Source: Paraphysoderma sedebokerense
Lineage: Eukaryota > Blastocladiomycota > Physodermatomycetes > Physodermatales > Physodermataceae
NCBI GenBank assembly: GCA_025602915.1
Contig: JAHLJZ010000041.1
Span: 124,001-188,000 of the forward strand
Length of the DNA: 64,000 nucleotides
Direction: 5' to 3'
Shown: positions 36,384-48,703 of the stretch, in pieces
Layout of the letters: the number at the start of each line of letters is the position of its first letter
Numbering within the stretch: position 1 is the first letter of the stretch
Notes under the pieces: model-generated
Databases searched by the model: none
The model's input: the letters and a program-made list of their open reading frames with translations, nothing else
Told to the model about the DNA's origin: nothing
Made by a program: the position numbers and the translations under genes

Positions 36384-37373
36384 TTACAAGTATCTATATA
36401 GTCCGTCCTTTGTCAAAACCTGTTCAGTCGTGTAAGAACGATAGGTTGAAGTGGAATAAACAGATTCCGCTTTCTCTGCGTGAACCTCTTGATGGCTTGG
36501 CCCGAATTCGTCGGCTATCTTCATATTTACAGTGTACTGAACGGCATCCTTGAGTGCTTTCAACCATCTACTCAGGTTCCTTGAGCTAGAAGCCTGCAAA
36601 TGCCAGCATTGTCCGGAATCCTTTACTTCAATGACCCATTTCTTGTTTTTGTAGTCATCTGTTACCCTGACGATGGTGTTTGGAGAGAGCTCGAATGTGC
36701 CGTAACAATCAGCCATCATATCATCGTCTTTGTAGTATGACAAGATTCGATCGGACAAGATGAAGTAACGGCTTTTCCATGAAGTCAACCCCATTGTACG
36801 TTTGGCGATTTGGAGGTAACCGGTGGTGTCGAATGTGAGAAATTCGGCATTCACATCAGGCTCAAGGTTTGGTAGAGGGGGCAAAGCTTTGGAGTCACAA
36901 TTAGGCGGGGAACCAATTTGTAGTTGACTTTTAAATTGTTCTTCGAGCGGGGCAGCCAGCGATGAGCGATTCAAGTAATTTTGATGTTGATCCAATTTTG
37001 ACAGCAAGTCAGATATTCTTTCTCTTGTAGCATCTTTTGAAATATGTACAGCGTATCGGTTGTGCCTCTCTGATCGAAGCGAAGCCGAACGTCTTGGCGG
37101 AGTGACCAAAATGCCATCTTGAAACGAGGGGTGGACTGGTGACGTTGGTTGACTTTGATATTGCAGTGCTAATGGTGGTGTGATTTCCATCGGTGAGCAG
37201 AAATGCGATGACGACGATTTCGTTAAAGAGGAAGACCTGCTTCCTGTCGAGAAAAATGAGAATGTCGATGATGCCGGGGACAATGGGAATGCCGATTCGG
37301 ATTCGACAGAGCCAAAATGGACACCGGAGTCGACCGAGTCAGGTCTTCGAGTTTTTGAGTATTCCGAATGCAT
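36384..37373 (-). CDS. PH-domain protein with Ser/Pro-rich N-terminus (right copy)
   Basis: An identical duplicate of the gene at 1986-2975, where the domains are described. No synonymous or other difference is visible, so the two copies would encode the same protein and share the same immediate promoter. Confidence 0.85.
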   Translation of the reverse strand: MHSEYSKTRRPDSVDSGVHFGSVESESAFPLSPASSTFSFFSTGSRSSSLTKSSSSHFCSPMEITPPLALQYQSQPTSPVHPSFQDGILVTPPRRSASLRSERHNRYAVHISKDATRERISDLLSKLDQHQNYLNRSSLAAPLEEQFKSQLQIGSPPNCDSKALPPLPNLEPDVNAEFLTFDTTGYLQIAKRTMGLTSWKSRYFILSDRILSYYKDDDMMADCYGTFELSPNTIVRVTDDYKNKKWVIEVKDSGQCWHLQASSSRNLSRWLKALKDAVQYTVNMKIADEFGPSHQEVHAEKAESVYSTSTYRSYTTEQVLTKDGLYRYL

Positions 37374-38812
37374 TATTTTGCTTTCTTGTTCGAAGTTGAG
37401 ACTGGTTTGTATTCTTAACTGAATACTGCTCCTTTTGATGAAATGATTCGGTATTTAATGGACTATCCACACGAAGTGTCACGAAATCAGCGCCTCTAAT
37501 GCAAATGAATGAATCGAGTCACCAGCTCTGTGTAAGAATAGACAAAAAGCTGACAAAATGCGGCCAATATAAATTTGCACTGAATCAGTGGGCTTTATAA
37601 AGATGCCCTCCGGTATTTAAGTTATGCTTGTGTGCGCTGCTCTCTTCATGAAAGTCATGCAGTTCTGCTACACCAATAACGGGAGGCGATCACAACGTAA
37701 ACTCAATGAGCTGTCAGCACCGCACAAGGGTGGCTGGAGCGCCTCACAAGACCGCTCGGTGAATTATAGGTGCGGATTCTATCACTATTCTTTACGAACG
37801 TCACTCATATTATTCGCATATATTGCGGCGTCACGGTCGCACCCCAATTGTGCACGTATACGGAAATACATTAATTTACGCTTGTGAAGCATTCTCTCTC
37901 GTAATTCCGAAACTGATCACACGGTTCGCCCGTTTTGGCGTTTGTGTCACTTTAAGTATTCGCTCCCGAATAAATTAATTACTTTAATGAAACCATCGAA
38001 TCCGTTCAAGTGGCGACAAGAATAGACATTCACTAACTCCTAGACTACATTTCTGGCAATCTGTTGAAACAAAGTTAATTTTTCAACCGTTGCTGATGCA
38101 CGATGTGGGGATTATCCGCCATACATATGTTGACAAACAGAATGAAATGAAAAAGCAGAAATTACAGACTACTGTGACCGACTTTACCAAAACCATCCGG
38201 AATATAATTAACCCATTTCCTTTCCGATTGCGCTGAAGTTACAATACAAAACAATCAGGTGGCTTGTACAATCTTGGTGAGCATTCGCACTCACAATTTT
38301 TTGGTAACATCGTACAAAAGTATAAACAATCAAGGTAGACTTCTCAGCAGTGGCTTCTTAAGGTTTATTTTTATTCCGATGATAAGTATTGCGGCCGCTA
38401 CATCCGGTTTTTGAAATCTCCGGCCTTTGAAAAATCACAAGAATTATTTTGTGAACTGTGTTAATTGGCCGTTACAAGTACACTGTTGTGATAGTTTTCA
38501 CCAAGTTGATGAGTTGTAAACATCAGTCGATGTACTTGTACCCTCTCAATTAAATCAATGACTTAACAAATGTTTTTATGTACTAATCAGTCGTTGAAGG
38601 TGGAACAAAGGTCAAGGTACAGAATGAGATTAACACTTAAATAATTGTTTCATTTTTATTTACATTGAGAACTTGGAATTACAGAATTTCCTACAAAATG
38701 TAACATTTTCTGTGGTTTTTCTTTTCTTTTTACGCATATTGTTCAAAGAAAGAATGACAAGGAAGAGTACATAAAACAAATAGAATAAAAACAAAAGGAT
38801 GTTCCGTACAAA
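37374..38812. other. 1.4 kb intergenic stretch (right copy)
   Basis: Identical to 2976-4414, including the TATA-like palindrome (about 37592-37601). No gene is supported. Confidence 0.5.
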
Positions 38813-41302
38813 TTATTTACTTCTTCCCTGACCTAAGGAGTTACTTCGACTTCTTGCTCTCATTCTAGTTAATGCGGGTGGGTTGCCCGTTTTTTGTAGT
38901 TCTCGCTCTTTTTCCATGACAGAAACGGCGGATGCTAATGCATTCAAACCATTTTCGGGACCCGGAGCTGAAGCTGGGGGAGGTGGGTTATTCGGGTTCC
39001 CACGTTGATTATGAGCATGGTAATATGATGATGGCGATCCTGGAATTTGAGAAGCCATAGGAGGGAGAGGGGAGCGAGGAGAATGGGGTTGTTGATCATG
39101 AGGATAAGATTGAGGCATAGACGAAGGGTGAGAGGAAGGGTGAAAGTTGGAAGAATGGGGGGAGCGGGACTGGGAATTCCAAATGTGGGGGTGAGTTTGG
39201 AAGAGTAAAGGCATCGAAGCACGACGCTGGTTGAGAATGCTTGGTGGCGGGTGATGTAAATCTGAGGGGTTGGGAGAAGGGTAATATCCACTTGGCTGGG
39301 ACGAGTATGAATGGGGGGATGGAAGATTTTGGTTGAGCGACTGGGTCTGGCTTCGGATTGAATGCATTTCCCTTTCTAAACCGTCCACTTTCCTAACGAA
39401 ACCATTATCTTGATATCCCCTTTCTTTAGCCATACCGTGCACCATTTCTTCCAACTTGCCAACACGCTTTTCGATATCGACTAGCACACTTTTAACATCT
39501 CTGCTAAAGGGGCCGGCCCATTCGGTCATCACGCGATCCAATTTCTCAATCTTGTCCAATCTCTTGAACAAGGTTCCAATATTATCAAAGTGAGATAAAC
39601 CATTCAACAATTCCGAGAGAGCAGGAAACTGAGATAGCAACTCGTAAAGTTGAGAAACAGATTCCATGATTGTCGACTTTGGCGGAAGATTGTAGCCGGT
39701 GCCTTGAGGAGCCTCAACCGGAGAACGATGCTGTTGTTGGTTAACTGATGTGTGAGGGTCGGCGTTTCTTAGATAACTGGTCGGTGTTGGAAGTGGAGGA
39801 TAGGAAGGCGGTGCAGCATACGGTGTGTAAGGTACTTTGGATGACTCTGATGGAGGTCCAGAGGTCACAGAGACAACAGAACCGGGAGCAGGTGCAGTAC
39901 TGTAGCCCATATTCGGAGGATGGCGAGGAGAAACCAGAGGTAGCGGAGAGTTGGGACCACGATAGGTACTGGCTTCAGGACCAGTGGGATTGATTCGATT
40001 GCCGCCTTTGCCTTTTGGGAGCGTAGCGCTTGCTTTCGCCGACTTCACGTTTTGTGGTGGATGATAAGCTGAGGTAGTGATAGTGAGGTTTCGATGGTTT
40101 TTGTCTTGGGTAGTTTTACCCTTCTTCGAGCTATTAGAAGTTTCAGAAGAAGCTCTGGATCCGTCGGTTTTGTTAGACAATTCAGCTTGACCATCGTTCT
40201 TCCTTTGTTCTTTATTGGGTCCTTGTTGCCTGGCCTCGATAATAGCTTGCTGCTGTTCACGAATTTTCAAGATTTCTTTGTATTGTTCCGAACTCACACC
40301 GGCAGAGCTGCGCCTGCGCTTTGCACTGCGGCCATCTACACCGAAGGATAGCATGTTGGGAATGTGAGGCGAAGGAAGAGGGGTTGGTGCATGGAGTGGA
40401 TTCGGTGTAGGTAGAGGACCTGGAGGCAATCCCGGTGACGGGCCATCCATGGCCATTTGACTGGATTAAAGTGAAAGACGACATGGTAAGCCAAAGCCAG
40501 TGAATATGGAAAATTGACGGAACAAGATTACAAACCCAGAATTTTGAGCAAGCAATGACTCAACACTACTTCGTCGTCTCTTGACGGCACCATTTGGTCC
40601 GTGAATACCAGGAGGAAGGGAGACCACATTCTCCAGCCCATCCAACGAATTGGATGTGTGTTTCTCGGCACCATTACTGCTGGTAGGTGACACAGCTTTC
40701 TCGTAGTCTTTCCCGACCGCCTTATAGACATGACTGATCGATAATTCTACTTCTTGCTCCATCAATGACTTGGACGGTTCCAATAAGGTGACTCCCTGCA
40801 ACAGCTCTTCGGCTTCTCCTTGCAGAATCTGGGCTTTCGTCATCCAGCAAAGAGTTTCGAGCTGAGGTCGCCTCCACTTCCTAGCCATTTCGGCCAAGCA
40901 CATTGAATTGATGAGAACTTCGTCGGAACTGGTTTTGATCAAGGTATCTAAGCTTGGGAGTTGCGATGGAGGGAAATGACGCTCTGACAAGTAGGTAGGG
41001 GATGCGTTCAGAAACAAGACCGAGATGTCTCTGAGACAGTAATACAGCATCGGCTTGGCAGGAGGGGATTGGCGGAATTGCTTAGACGACGGCGAAACAT
41101 TTTCTGCGTTTGACGAAGAGGAGGAGGGGGAGTGAGGGAGGGCGAGAGAGACGTAGAGGTTGAAAGGGTAGTTTGTGTTTTCGTAGGAATAAGACCCCAA
41201 TCTGATGCTGGTGAACTTTACCGCAGAGAATGAGGGAGCAGCGATGGCATTTGCGGCCGACGATGCGAGCGAGGCCGATGAGCCCTGCGGAGACTGCGAC
41301 AT
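38813..41302 (-). CDS. Large Ser/Pro-rich, probably nuclear protein (right copy)
   Basis: An identical duplicate of the gene at 4415-6904, with exons 40536-41302 and 38813-40460. Description is given there. Both copies keep full upstream regions, because the duplicated block extends 1.1 kb past the start codon. Confidence 0.8.
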
Positions 41303-42863
41303 ATGCGTTACTTTACTTTTCCTGTGGGGTTGCTTTTTGGAGTACTTTTCTAAACAAATAAGAGCACTGCGACGAGAGAGCGAGAGAGGGGGGAATGGCA
41401 GAATTCCGTTTCAAAAATTCGCTCTAAAGTAAGCGCAATAATTTTTGGGCCGAATTTAGTAACTCGTTGTGCTCCGTACCGCGCAACGCCCTCTTAGCCT
41501 ATTGTCCCGTCCACAATGAAATTTGGCCCCGCGCCAATCGCTGCGCTGACCTTGGATTGAAAAAGAAATACACCCACGCCAATATTATCCATACTAAATG
41601 GAATTTCATGTGTCCAGAGTCTCGATGCACCCCGTATCTAAATACATTGACGATTTATTTTGTCTCTGTCAAAAATGTAAACTCAATATAGTTGATTCCG
41701 TCAGTACGGCCAGCCATCAGTTTCACACTCCACCAGCCACCCTCTCTGCTCCACTAGGAGACGCTTAACGCCGTTCAAAACAGGATTCTCCGCAACTTAA
41801 ATGTGGCCAAAATCAAGCGTATCTCCAAAAAGTCGTAGATGGAAGTAGGTTAGGTTTCTATACGACATTATAAATTTCTCTGTAATGGGATCCACATTGC
41901 ACATACAGCATCCACAGAATGTACTCTGCAAAATTTTTGATTTTCTGATTGAATACCTTCACTTTTTCCGAACAAATTCTGCTAAATAGAAGCACAATAT
42001 TCAAACTATGCGCAGACACACCAATGAAGTAAAACAACATGCGCTTCTGTGCTGATGGCGTCGCGTGCTGCTGATTTTCCACGGTAGTATTTTCATCCCC
42101 TTGTGAAGAAGCGAGTCATTGAAGGTTTCACAAACCTGTACATGAATCAAACTCGTAAGACCGTAAAACAGTAACACCTAAATTGCTGATTTTTAATTTA
42201 TCTTTATAACTTTCATTATATTATTGTTCTTTTGACGTGACAAATAGTTTTAGTAATTTCGTGAAGCTACACTCAACATTATCATAACTTGTCCTTTCGG
42301 TGGCACTTGGCGATGCCGCGGCCAAGTGCCACATCATGATTTATTCTGTCGATATTCGTGCGACAACAGAATTAAAAAGAAATATAAAAATTTAAAGACT
42401 TTCATACATTGCACCACCAACTCGATCCTGGGGCCATGTTAGTGACATTCCCACGGAGAACCGATTCATGTTCTCCTGTGCGCGGACACTTCTCGCTTTA
42501 TTTCATCAATTCGGACAACGAATCAGAGTTACAAATGAAGGTACATACAAACAGATAAGAGCAGACAACATGAAAAGTCAAATGCAATCGGTGTAGAATC
42601 CTTAGCGAGAAAGAACCTCAGGCAAATGTATGTCACCCCTCCACATACCACCAAGAGAATACGACAAGCGCTACTCAGGGTGAAACAGAACAAAAGCAAT
42701 ATGCAATTCTTTATAAAACACATAAATCCATAACCTTATTTTTCACATGGTGCACTATAAGTTGATATTCATAAGCATTTTTACATGATAATACGCAAAG
42801 CATGTTCACTTAATACCACCGTACTCAACCCCGCCTAAAGTCCAAATTGCTAGTAACAAGTCG
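41303..42863. other. Intergenic end of the right copy and the unique DNA after it
   Basis: 41303-42419 equals 6905-8021, including the perfect 12-bp hairpin at 42300-42332. From 42420 the sequence is unique to this side: a GC-richer 100 bases, then AT-rich 3' flank of the CBS-domain gene. I found neither a signal-peptide exon like that of the membrane-protein paralogues nor any other gene here. Confidence 0.5.
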
Positions 42864-44449
42864 TTACTGTTCAGCCAACTTTACCAAGCTTCCCATAATA
42901 TCACTCAAACTAACGACGCTCATTGCGCATCCGTAATCGGGTTTGGCGGTATCACTGTTGGTGATATAGATTCTGTGAATGTGGGTAACAACTAAAAGAC
43001 GAATAAGCTGCGACAGCGAAATCGTAGCGGAGGTTTGAATAGCGGGGTAGGTACTGTTTATTTGCAGGCAGAAAATGTCAGAGGAAAGAGGTCAATACGA
43101 TACACCTAGAGAATACATATTCGCAAATTCGACAAGGACTTACTCCTACAAGATGGGTGAAAGATGTCAGTGTAAAATACTCGCACGAGATGACGTGAAA
43201 ACCTCCATATTTCAAACTTACTTTTCCTTCATTTTCAAGCATTTGAGTTGTCTTGATCTTATTGATAAACTGAGCGCAGTTGTTGGATAAAACACCTCTG
43301 CGGATGGAAATCAAGACATACTGAAATCGGTTGTTAGCAAAGACAGAGTAAAGTAAATCTCAGGATTATTTACCTTGACATCGGTAACGGAAATACATCC
43401 GAGAAGTTTATTACCGTTATCTACCACGGCGACAGACGATATGCGATGATCATGCATTGATTGTAATGCTTGAAGAACTGTCGCGCTACTGGGCACAGAT
43501 ATGATAGATTTTGGGGCCGAGAGTTTCAGATCGTTGAGCTAACCATGGAAAATTATTCGAGTAAAGCGTGTTAATATTTACTTAACTCGAGTGTAATGTG
43601 CAATACACGAAAACCAACCTTCTTCTCCATGACGTCACCCCATGATTTCAACGATTTCTCAAAGAACCGCAACACATCACTTTGACTCAGAATAGCAACG
43701 ACCATATCTTTTGGTACACCATTCTTTACTTGATCTTCCGACAAGGGACCTTTAGTTACCAATGCTCTATGAACACCTTTAGCGAACAACTTGATGGCAG
43801 TTAACAATGTATCTGATTCTTGTAACAGCATCAGCGGATCACGTTTGGATAAATCAGAAATGGATGTAACGGGGATAGGTTCCAAAGCTCTCAAAGAGCG
43901 AACGACGTTGAGGAACTGAGTGGCGTAATCTTCCGAAGAAATGGGGGAAAGGGAGCTGTTGTTGTCACCTGAACGAGCTGGGGAACTGCTTGAATCATTT
44001 GTTCCAGAACTTGCAGCATTTTCGAGTTCTAGAAGGATGAAGTGAGCAAGAATTTCGCACAATGTTAATTGCTTACACATAAGATCAATATACAAGCGTT
44101 GCTTGATGCAGTGTATGTTGGTGTACAGGACTGGATCAGCAACAAGAAACAAAGAACGCCAGAAATAAACATTACCTTTAAAGCTCTTTTCACCTACACT
44201 TCTCAAAGCCAACACATATTCGACCAAATCTGCCATGCCAACCATACCGATGAAGTTACCGGTTGCTTCATCCAAGATGGGCGCAGCATTGATTTTGTGT
44301 TTGAGTAAGACAGAAAGGGAAGCTTCCACGGTTTGGGATGATTGGACGTGGATCACGGAGGTAGGAGGATTGAAATGTTGTTCCGGCTTGTGAGCCTGAG
44401 CGATGACTTGAGCTACAGTATGCTGAGATAAAAGAGAACCGAATGTCAT
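42864..44449 (-). CDS. Four-CBS-domain protein (AMPK-gamma / Sds23 / PV42-like)
   Basis: Exons 44176-44449, 43619-44028, 43374-43538, 43222-43320 and 42864-43053 are clear. They encode four CBS motifs, with landmarks NAAPILDEATGNFIGMVGMA, HRALVTKG and VVAILSQSDVLRFF, HDHRISSVAVVDNGNKLLG, and HRIYITNSD followed by SVVSLSDIM. CBS pairs bind adenine nucleotides; in AMPK gamma and its relatives they sense energy state. A Ser-rich insert separates the first two motifs. The five exons together fall two bases short of a whole reading frame. A two-base micro-exon GA at 43144-43145, flanked by TAG and GTAAGT on the minus strand, would restore it and give about 379 residues with GKDTYPAIQ at the join. 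An alternative donor GTATTT nearby would also keep frame. The exact partner kinase is unknown. Confidence 0.82.
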
Positions 44450-45101
44450 TTTTGAAAATATGTGGAACTTTTGTGTGGTGTGATTGTGATGGGAAGTGTG
44501 TATCCAAAGACAACTGGGATGAACCAAATAATGAGGTTTGTTTGGTGTTGGTTGTGGTCTGACCGAGAAAGAAGATTCAAACACAAAATGGGTCTATGGA
44601 AGGATATCAATCAGAGAGCAGACAAGAGATATCAGCGAAGTCTTGCGAGATTACCGATGTCGAGATGTTTAGATATGATCGCAGAGTGTGTGCTTTCTCT
44701 GTTCCCTTGTCATGACGATGGCCCAACAAAATGAAATGCGGCTGGGTGATCAGCTGGTGAACCATGGTTGAACAGCTGGTGAAGTGGTGAACCACCTTTT
44801 GCATTTATTAACTAAATTTTTGTAATTCCACCCCAAAAATAATTACAAAACAATACATAAATTGTACAACATATAGGAATAATATCTCAATAAGAAAAGG
44901 GATAAATTGTATCTGGCAAAATGCAGTCTAATTTGCCGATCCATTGCTCCTGACTCGTTCGTTTATGACGCGATGTCGTCAACATCATCCTCTTTACCAG
45001 GCAAAAGCGAACATCCAACATAAATATTCCAAAAATAACGTAAATACGCTTCACATTTCCTAATTTCCTCAATCCCCCAAAAAAAACATGAACTGTTGGC
45101 G
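44450..45101. other. Promoter of the CBS gene and 3' flank of the neighbouring gene
   Basis: Transcription of the CBS gene starts somewhere here on the minus strand. The one notable element is a pair of CAGCTGGTGAA copies, listed separately. No gene is supported. Confidence 0.45.
44751..44783. promoter_or_regulatory. Direct repeat of CAGCTGGTGAA, 22 bases apart
   Basis: CAGCTGGTGAA occurs at 44751-44761 and 44773-44783, with a related GTGGTGAACC just after. The copies include CAGCTG E-box cores two helical turns apart, about 300 bases upstream of the CBS gene ATG. They could bind a bHLH factor. Function is unproven. Confidence 0.4.
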
Positions 45102-48100
45102 CTAGGATTTGATTCCCAAAAGAGGAGACACAGCATTAGATGCATTCGGTTTTCCGTCATTCAACAGATCCAGTATTGAGTTTTTACTACCCAAGCACCC
45201 TCTTCCGTACTCAAGTGCATTTGAGTTTTGTTTAAGATATTGTTCCACTTTATAGTCAACGATATCGGTTGTCTCACCACGTATGTTCACTTTGCTGTCG
45301 TTTGTCGACGGTGCGTGCAACGGTAGGGGTAAGGGTAATGCCATTCTCGTGTTAGCGATTGTTCGCTGTTGTTGTTGTGGGTGCTGCTGCTGCTGGGTCT
45401 GATGCAGTATCGTGGAATAGTCAGGTGATGCAAAATCAAACAAGCTCGAAGTGGAATTTTCCGTGTACGAGGGAGCACAAGTCGACAAAGAAAAAGCGAG
45501 CGGTTGGTTATACTGCACTGTTGATAATTGTCCATTTTCAGGTTGATGTGGGTAGTCTTGTTTTGATTGAAACCCGTCAGCCAAGTTTGACAAATTAGAA
45601 AAGGAAGGTATAGCAGGCGCTGAAATAGACAGCGATGAGTGCGAACGGATACGATGCTGACTCTCGACCATGGTGTCTTGGTGCTGGTGGTGGGGCGGTT
45701 GAGCAAATGAATGAGAGTGTAAAGACGGTAGATTAGGTATCCGGAATGACGCCGAATTATCCGTTTCTTGCTTAAACGATGGTACTAAATTCGATAAGTA
45801 GATTGATGGCGTTAAACAAACCGTTGAGAGCGTGGAAAATGAGGATGTATTACCTTGAGTGGACGGAAGAAGAAATTTAACATTGGGCAATGTCTCATTC
45901 CGATTCCTCACTTCCAGAAATTCAGGTTCATTCAAAAGACTATACGATATATGACTATCACTATGTCCTCCATCCACATGAACCCCCGAATCCTTATTAA
46001 CATATCCGCTGTATTGTACCGATGGATATGCTTTAATGGGGATTCCAGAGGAGTAAATTGTTGAGTCCGTCATTGGATGCTGAGTGGATGTCGGAATCTG
46101 AATCGACGGGACGTGGATTATGGAAGCCAGCAGAGAAGGATTCGATAGAGAGCTAGGGGCGCCCAGAGCATTGTTGTACAAAGATTGTTGAGAAGAATTC
46201 TTCGTCGTATCGCATGTATCCGAAAGAATCGCTCCTTGCTGCTTACATTCCTGCTCTGCAGAATGGGTAGGATGATTACCGACACTACATTCACCCCGGA
46301 AATAATTTATCACCCCAGAATTCATCCCATTCTGGCATTGATTCCAATAAGTCACAGAATCCACTTCATTCGGTCGGACTACAGCCTCGCATTGACTTCC
46401 TCCAGATTTAATGTCAACTTCATTCGAGCCTGTTTCATCCACTTTTACGAACCTCCACTTGGTAATACCGGATTCCCAAATGCCATGAATCATCGGCTGC
46501 AGTTCTATTCCTTGCTCTGACAATCTTTTAATACGATTTAACACATCCGCAATATCTGTTTGATTATTGGTTGAGTTGACAGACTGTGCATTTTGTTGCG
46601 TTACGAACGCCGCTGTCGGTGATATGAGACAATCCGATGATCGGAAAGACTGAGACTGATGAGTCGGTTGTAATTCCATTTGCAATACGGGTGATGGATG
46701 GTGATTTGACGTGTTTGCATTAGATAAGAATGGCATATTGGCGGTGCGGGTTGTCATGTTATTTTGATAAATATTGTCTGAAGGCAAAAGAGAAATCATG
46801 CTGAGATCGCTCGTTGATGTCATATTTTGTAAACCGCCGATTCGAATTCCAGAATCTTTTCTGTTAAGTTTAAAGTTCGCTATTGAGTGATCGGCAGTAT
46901 CCTGGTCACCGCCAACATTTCGATAGGACGTTTCATCCACCGTTTCGCCAAATTGTGAATTAGGATGGGAAGGCATGGACCCTGACAGTTTACCATGTTG
47001 AGCTTCAGAAGGAGTTCGGTTGTCCTTTGTCACGAATCTCCACGTTTGAACCCCAGGAAAAAAATCATCTCTAATAAAAGGTTGTAGAGAGATGCCTCGT
47101 TCTGAAAGTTTTTGTAAAAGAGTCAAAGTGCTCTGAACTTGAGCAGGATCGTCAGCGGATCTCTCAGTCGCACGCCGTTCAATCAGTATTCCAGAATCTG
47201 TTGTACCTGAGCTACCTTCTGCTACAGCGGTGCTTGATAATCTGTTGTCCACATTTCTTATGGTGTTTTCTGGTGAAATCGTGTTTTGATCGATATTTCC
47301 AGACAACTCTATCCTTTGAGCCTTCTTCGACTTTTTGGCACTTGTTGGTCGATTTCGCTTAACGCAATACGGCGTCACAGCTTTAGCAACATCAGTTACC
47401 ATGGACTCGGATAGTAAAGCAAATCTTCTTCGAGGTCGATTAGGATCATTTTGGATCGGTTCGACTAAACTTCCTTCTTGCTGAAGTTCCCTCCATACCG
47501 TGGAAATCGCGGTACTCGTGATCTATTTTCCATGGGAAATGAGATTCAAAATTACAATATGTGAATATTTTTATAAAATCAACATTAAAATATGCATATT
47601 GAATAACTAAAAACTCTGAGCGGATTGATTGGTCAACAATATTGTGGAATGTCAAAAAGTATTACCAGAAATGCGATGCAAACGAGGGAATAGCGTTTAA
47701 AGCAGGTTTGTTTTCCAATGAATTGAACTTACCGAATCTCTCTCCGCAGCAGGGAACCTTTGCAGTACTGCACTCCATAAGCGTCTTAAATCTTCTTTTG
47801 ATTTAGTCAGTTTTCTCAAAGCACGACACAAGCGTTCTTTACAGGGCACCTCTTCGAAATCCGCGAGATCCTGTGTGAAAACAACCGAGAAAATAAAATT
47901 GTAACATTGTTAGAGGCATACTAAGAGTCCCATTTAAAATATCATGTAATAAAAGTTCCAAAGTTCACATATTCAAATCCCACACGTTAAGTCAACCCTG
48001 GGATACAAACATTTGAACTAGAACTGATATTTGTATTTGCAGGGAAACATTAACCAAGGCCGAATTGCTTACCTCCAATATGACGGCGCAGTCCAAAAAT

Positions 48101-48459
48101 CTGTACACTTGAGCTCTAGATATTTTCCATTCCGAGGCGAAATAAGTCTCCAGCGAATTACATTTAGCCCGATATAGTTTGAGGGTGACAATCTGTTGAA
48201 TGCATTCTACGGTCTTTCTGAAGGTTGATTTTCGAGTTTCTGGGTTGTTGTGCCTGTCCTTCAGGATGCCTCTGTCCACGAGCGACTCGTAGTGCCTGAG
48301 CAGATCCATCGCAGTTCCAAACACACTCTGTGCGCTGTCTATGTCGACAGATTCTCTCTTCCGATGGGGTGGAAGATGCGGAGCCGCGTCCGTACGCTTT
48401 TCCCTGCGCTGGACCGGGAGACTGATTAAACGCGGGCAAGCAAGAGAATTGACGGCCAT
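45102..48459 (-). CDS. Putative DNA-binding protein with bacterial-like HTH segment and three internal repeats
   Basis: Three exons (48073-48459, 47733-47870, 45102-47522), all phase 0, give 981 residues from the ATG at 48459. Residues about 60-175 are well ordered. They hold a segment with WKISRAQVYRFLDCA, followed by a charged helical stretch with CRALRKLTKSKEDLRRLW. The spacing (YRAK, then a SLETYF helix, then the WKISR helix-turn-helix) resembles a domain I know from bacterial and phage proteins (YCRERWG.SRSYAYRLI). Residues about 184-213 read like a winged-helix wing (VWRELQQEGSLVEPI). Two further copies of an L.E.GI.LQP.I...W.F motif occur at about 310-338 and 502-534. The remaining 600 residues are Gln/Ser/Asn-rich and disordered, with KKSKK and KRNRP basic clusters. 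Transcription regulator is the best guess. Confidence 0.8.
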
Positions 48460-48703
48460 CGGAGTTTGCAATCACAAGAGATCAAAAAAATTCTCATTTT
48501 AATTTAGAATTGATAAATGGCACTGTCCGATATCAGAAATATATTCTATGCTACATGTTGATTTTCTACATAAATACGTCTGGTGCTCCTCAATAAATAA
48601 TGACTACAACTATCCCGCAGTTCATGTACAGACATAAATAACTACTACCGGTTCTCAAGTTTACTTTCGCTCTAACAAAGGGCAGATAATACCGTTCATC
48701 AGT

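Larger units (their letters stand above)
34399..42419. repeat. Right copy of the direct segmental duplication
   Basis: It matches 1-8021 base for base wherever compared. The last shared base is 42419; the next bases (ACTCGATCCTGG) differ from the left copy (GACCGCAAAAGG). To its left the receptor gene continues without break to its stop codon, so this copy sits in what looks like native context on the left. The similarity probably continues further left than 34399, but the left copy is cut by the window. Confidence 0.97.
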
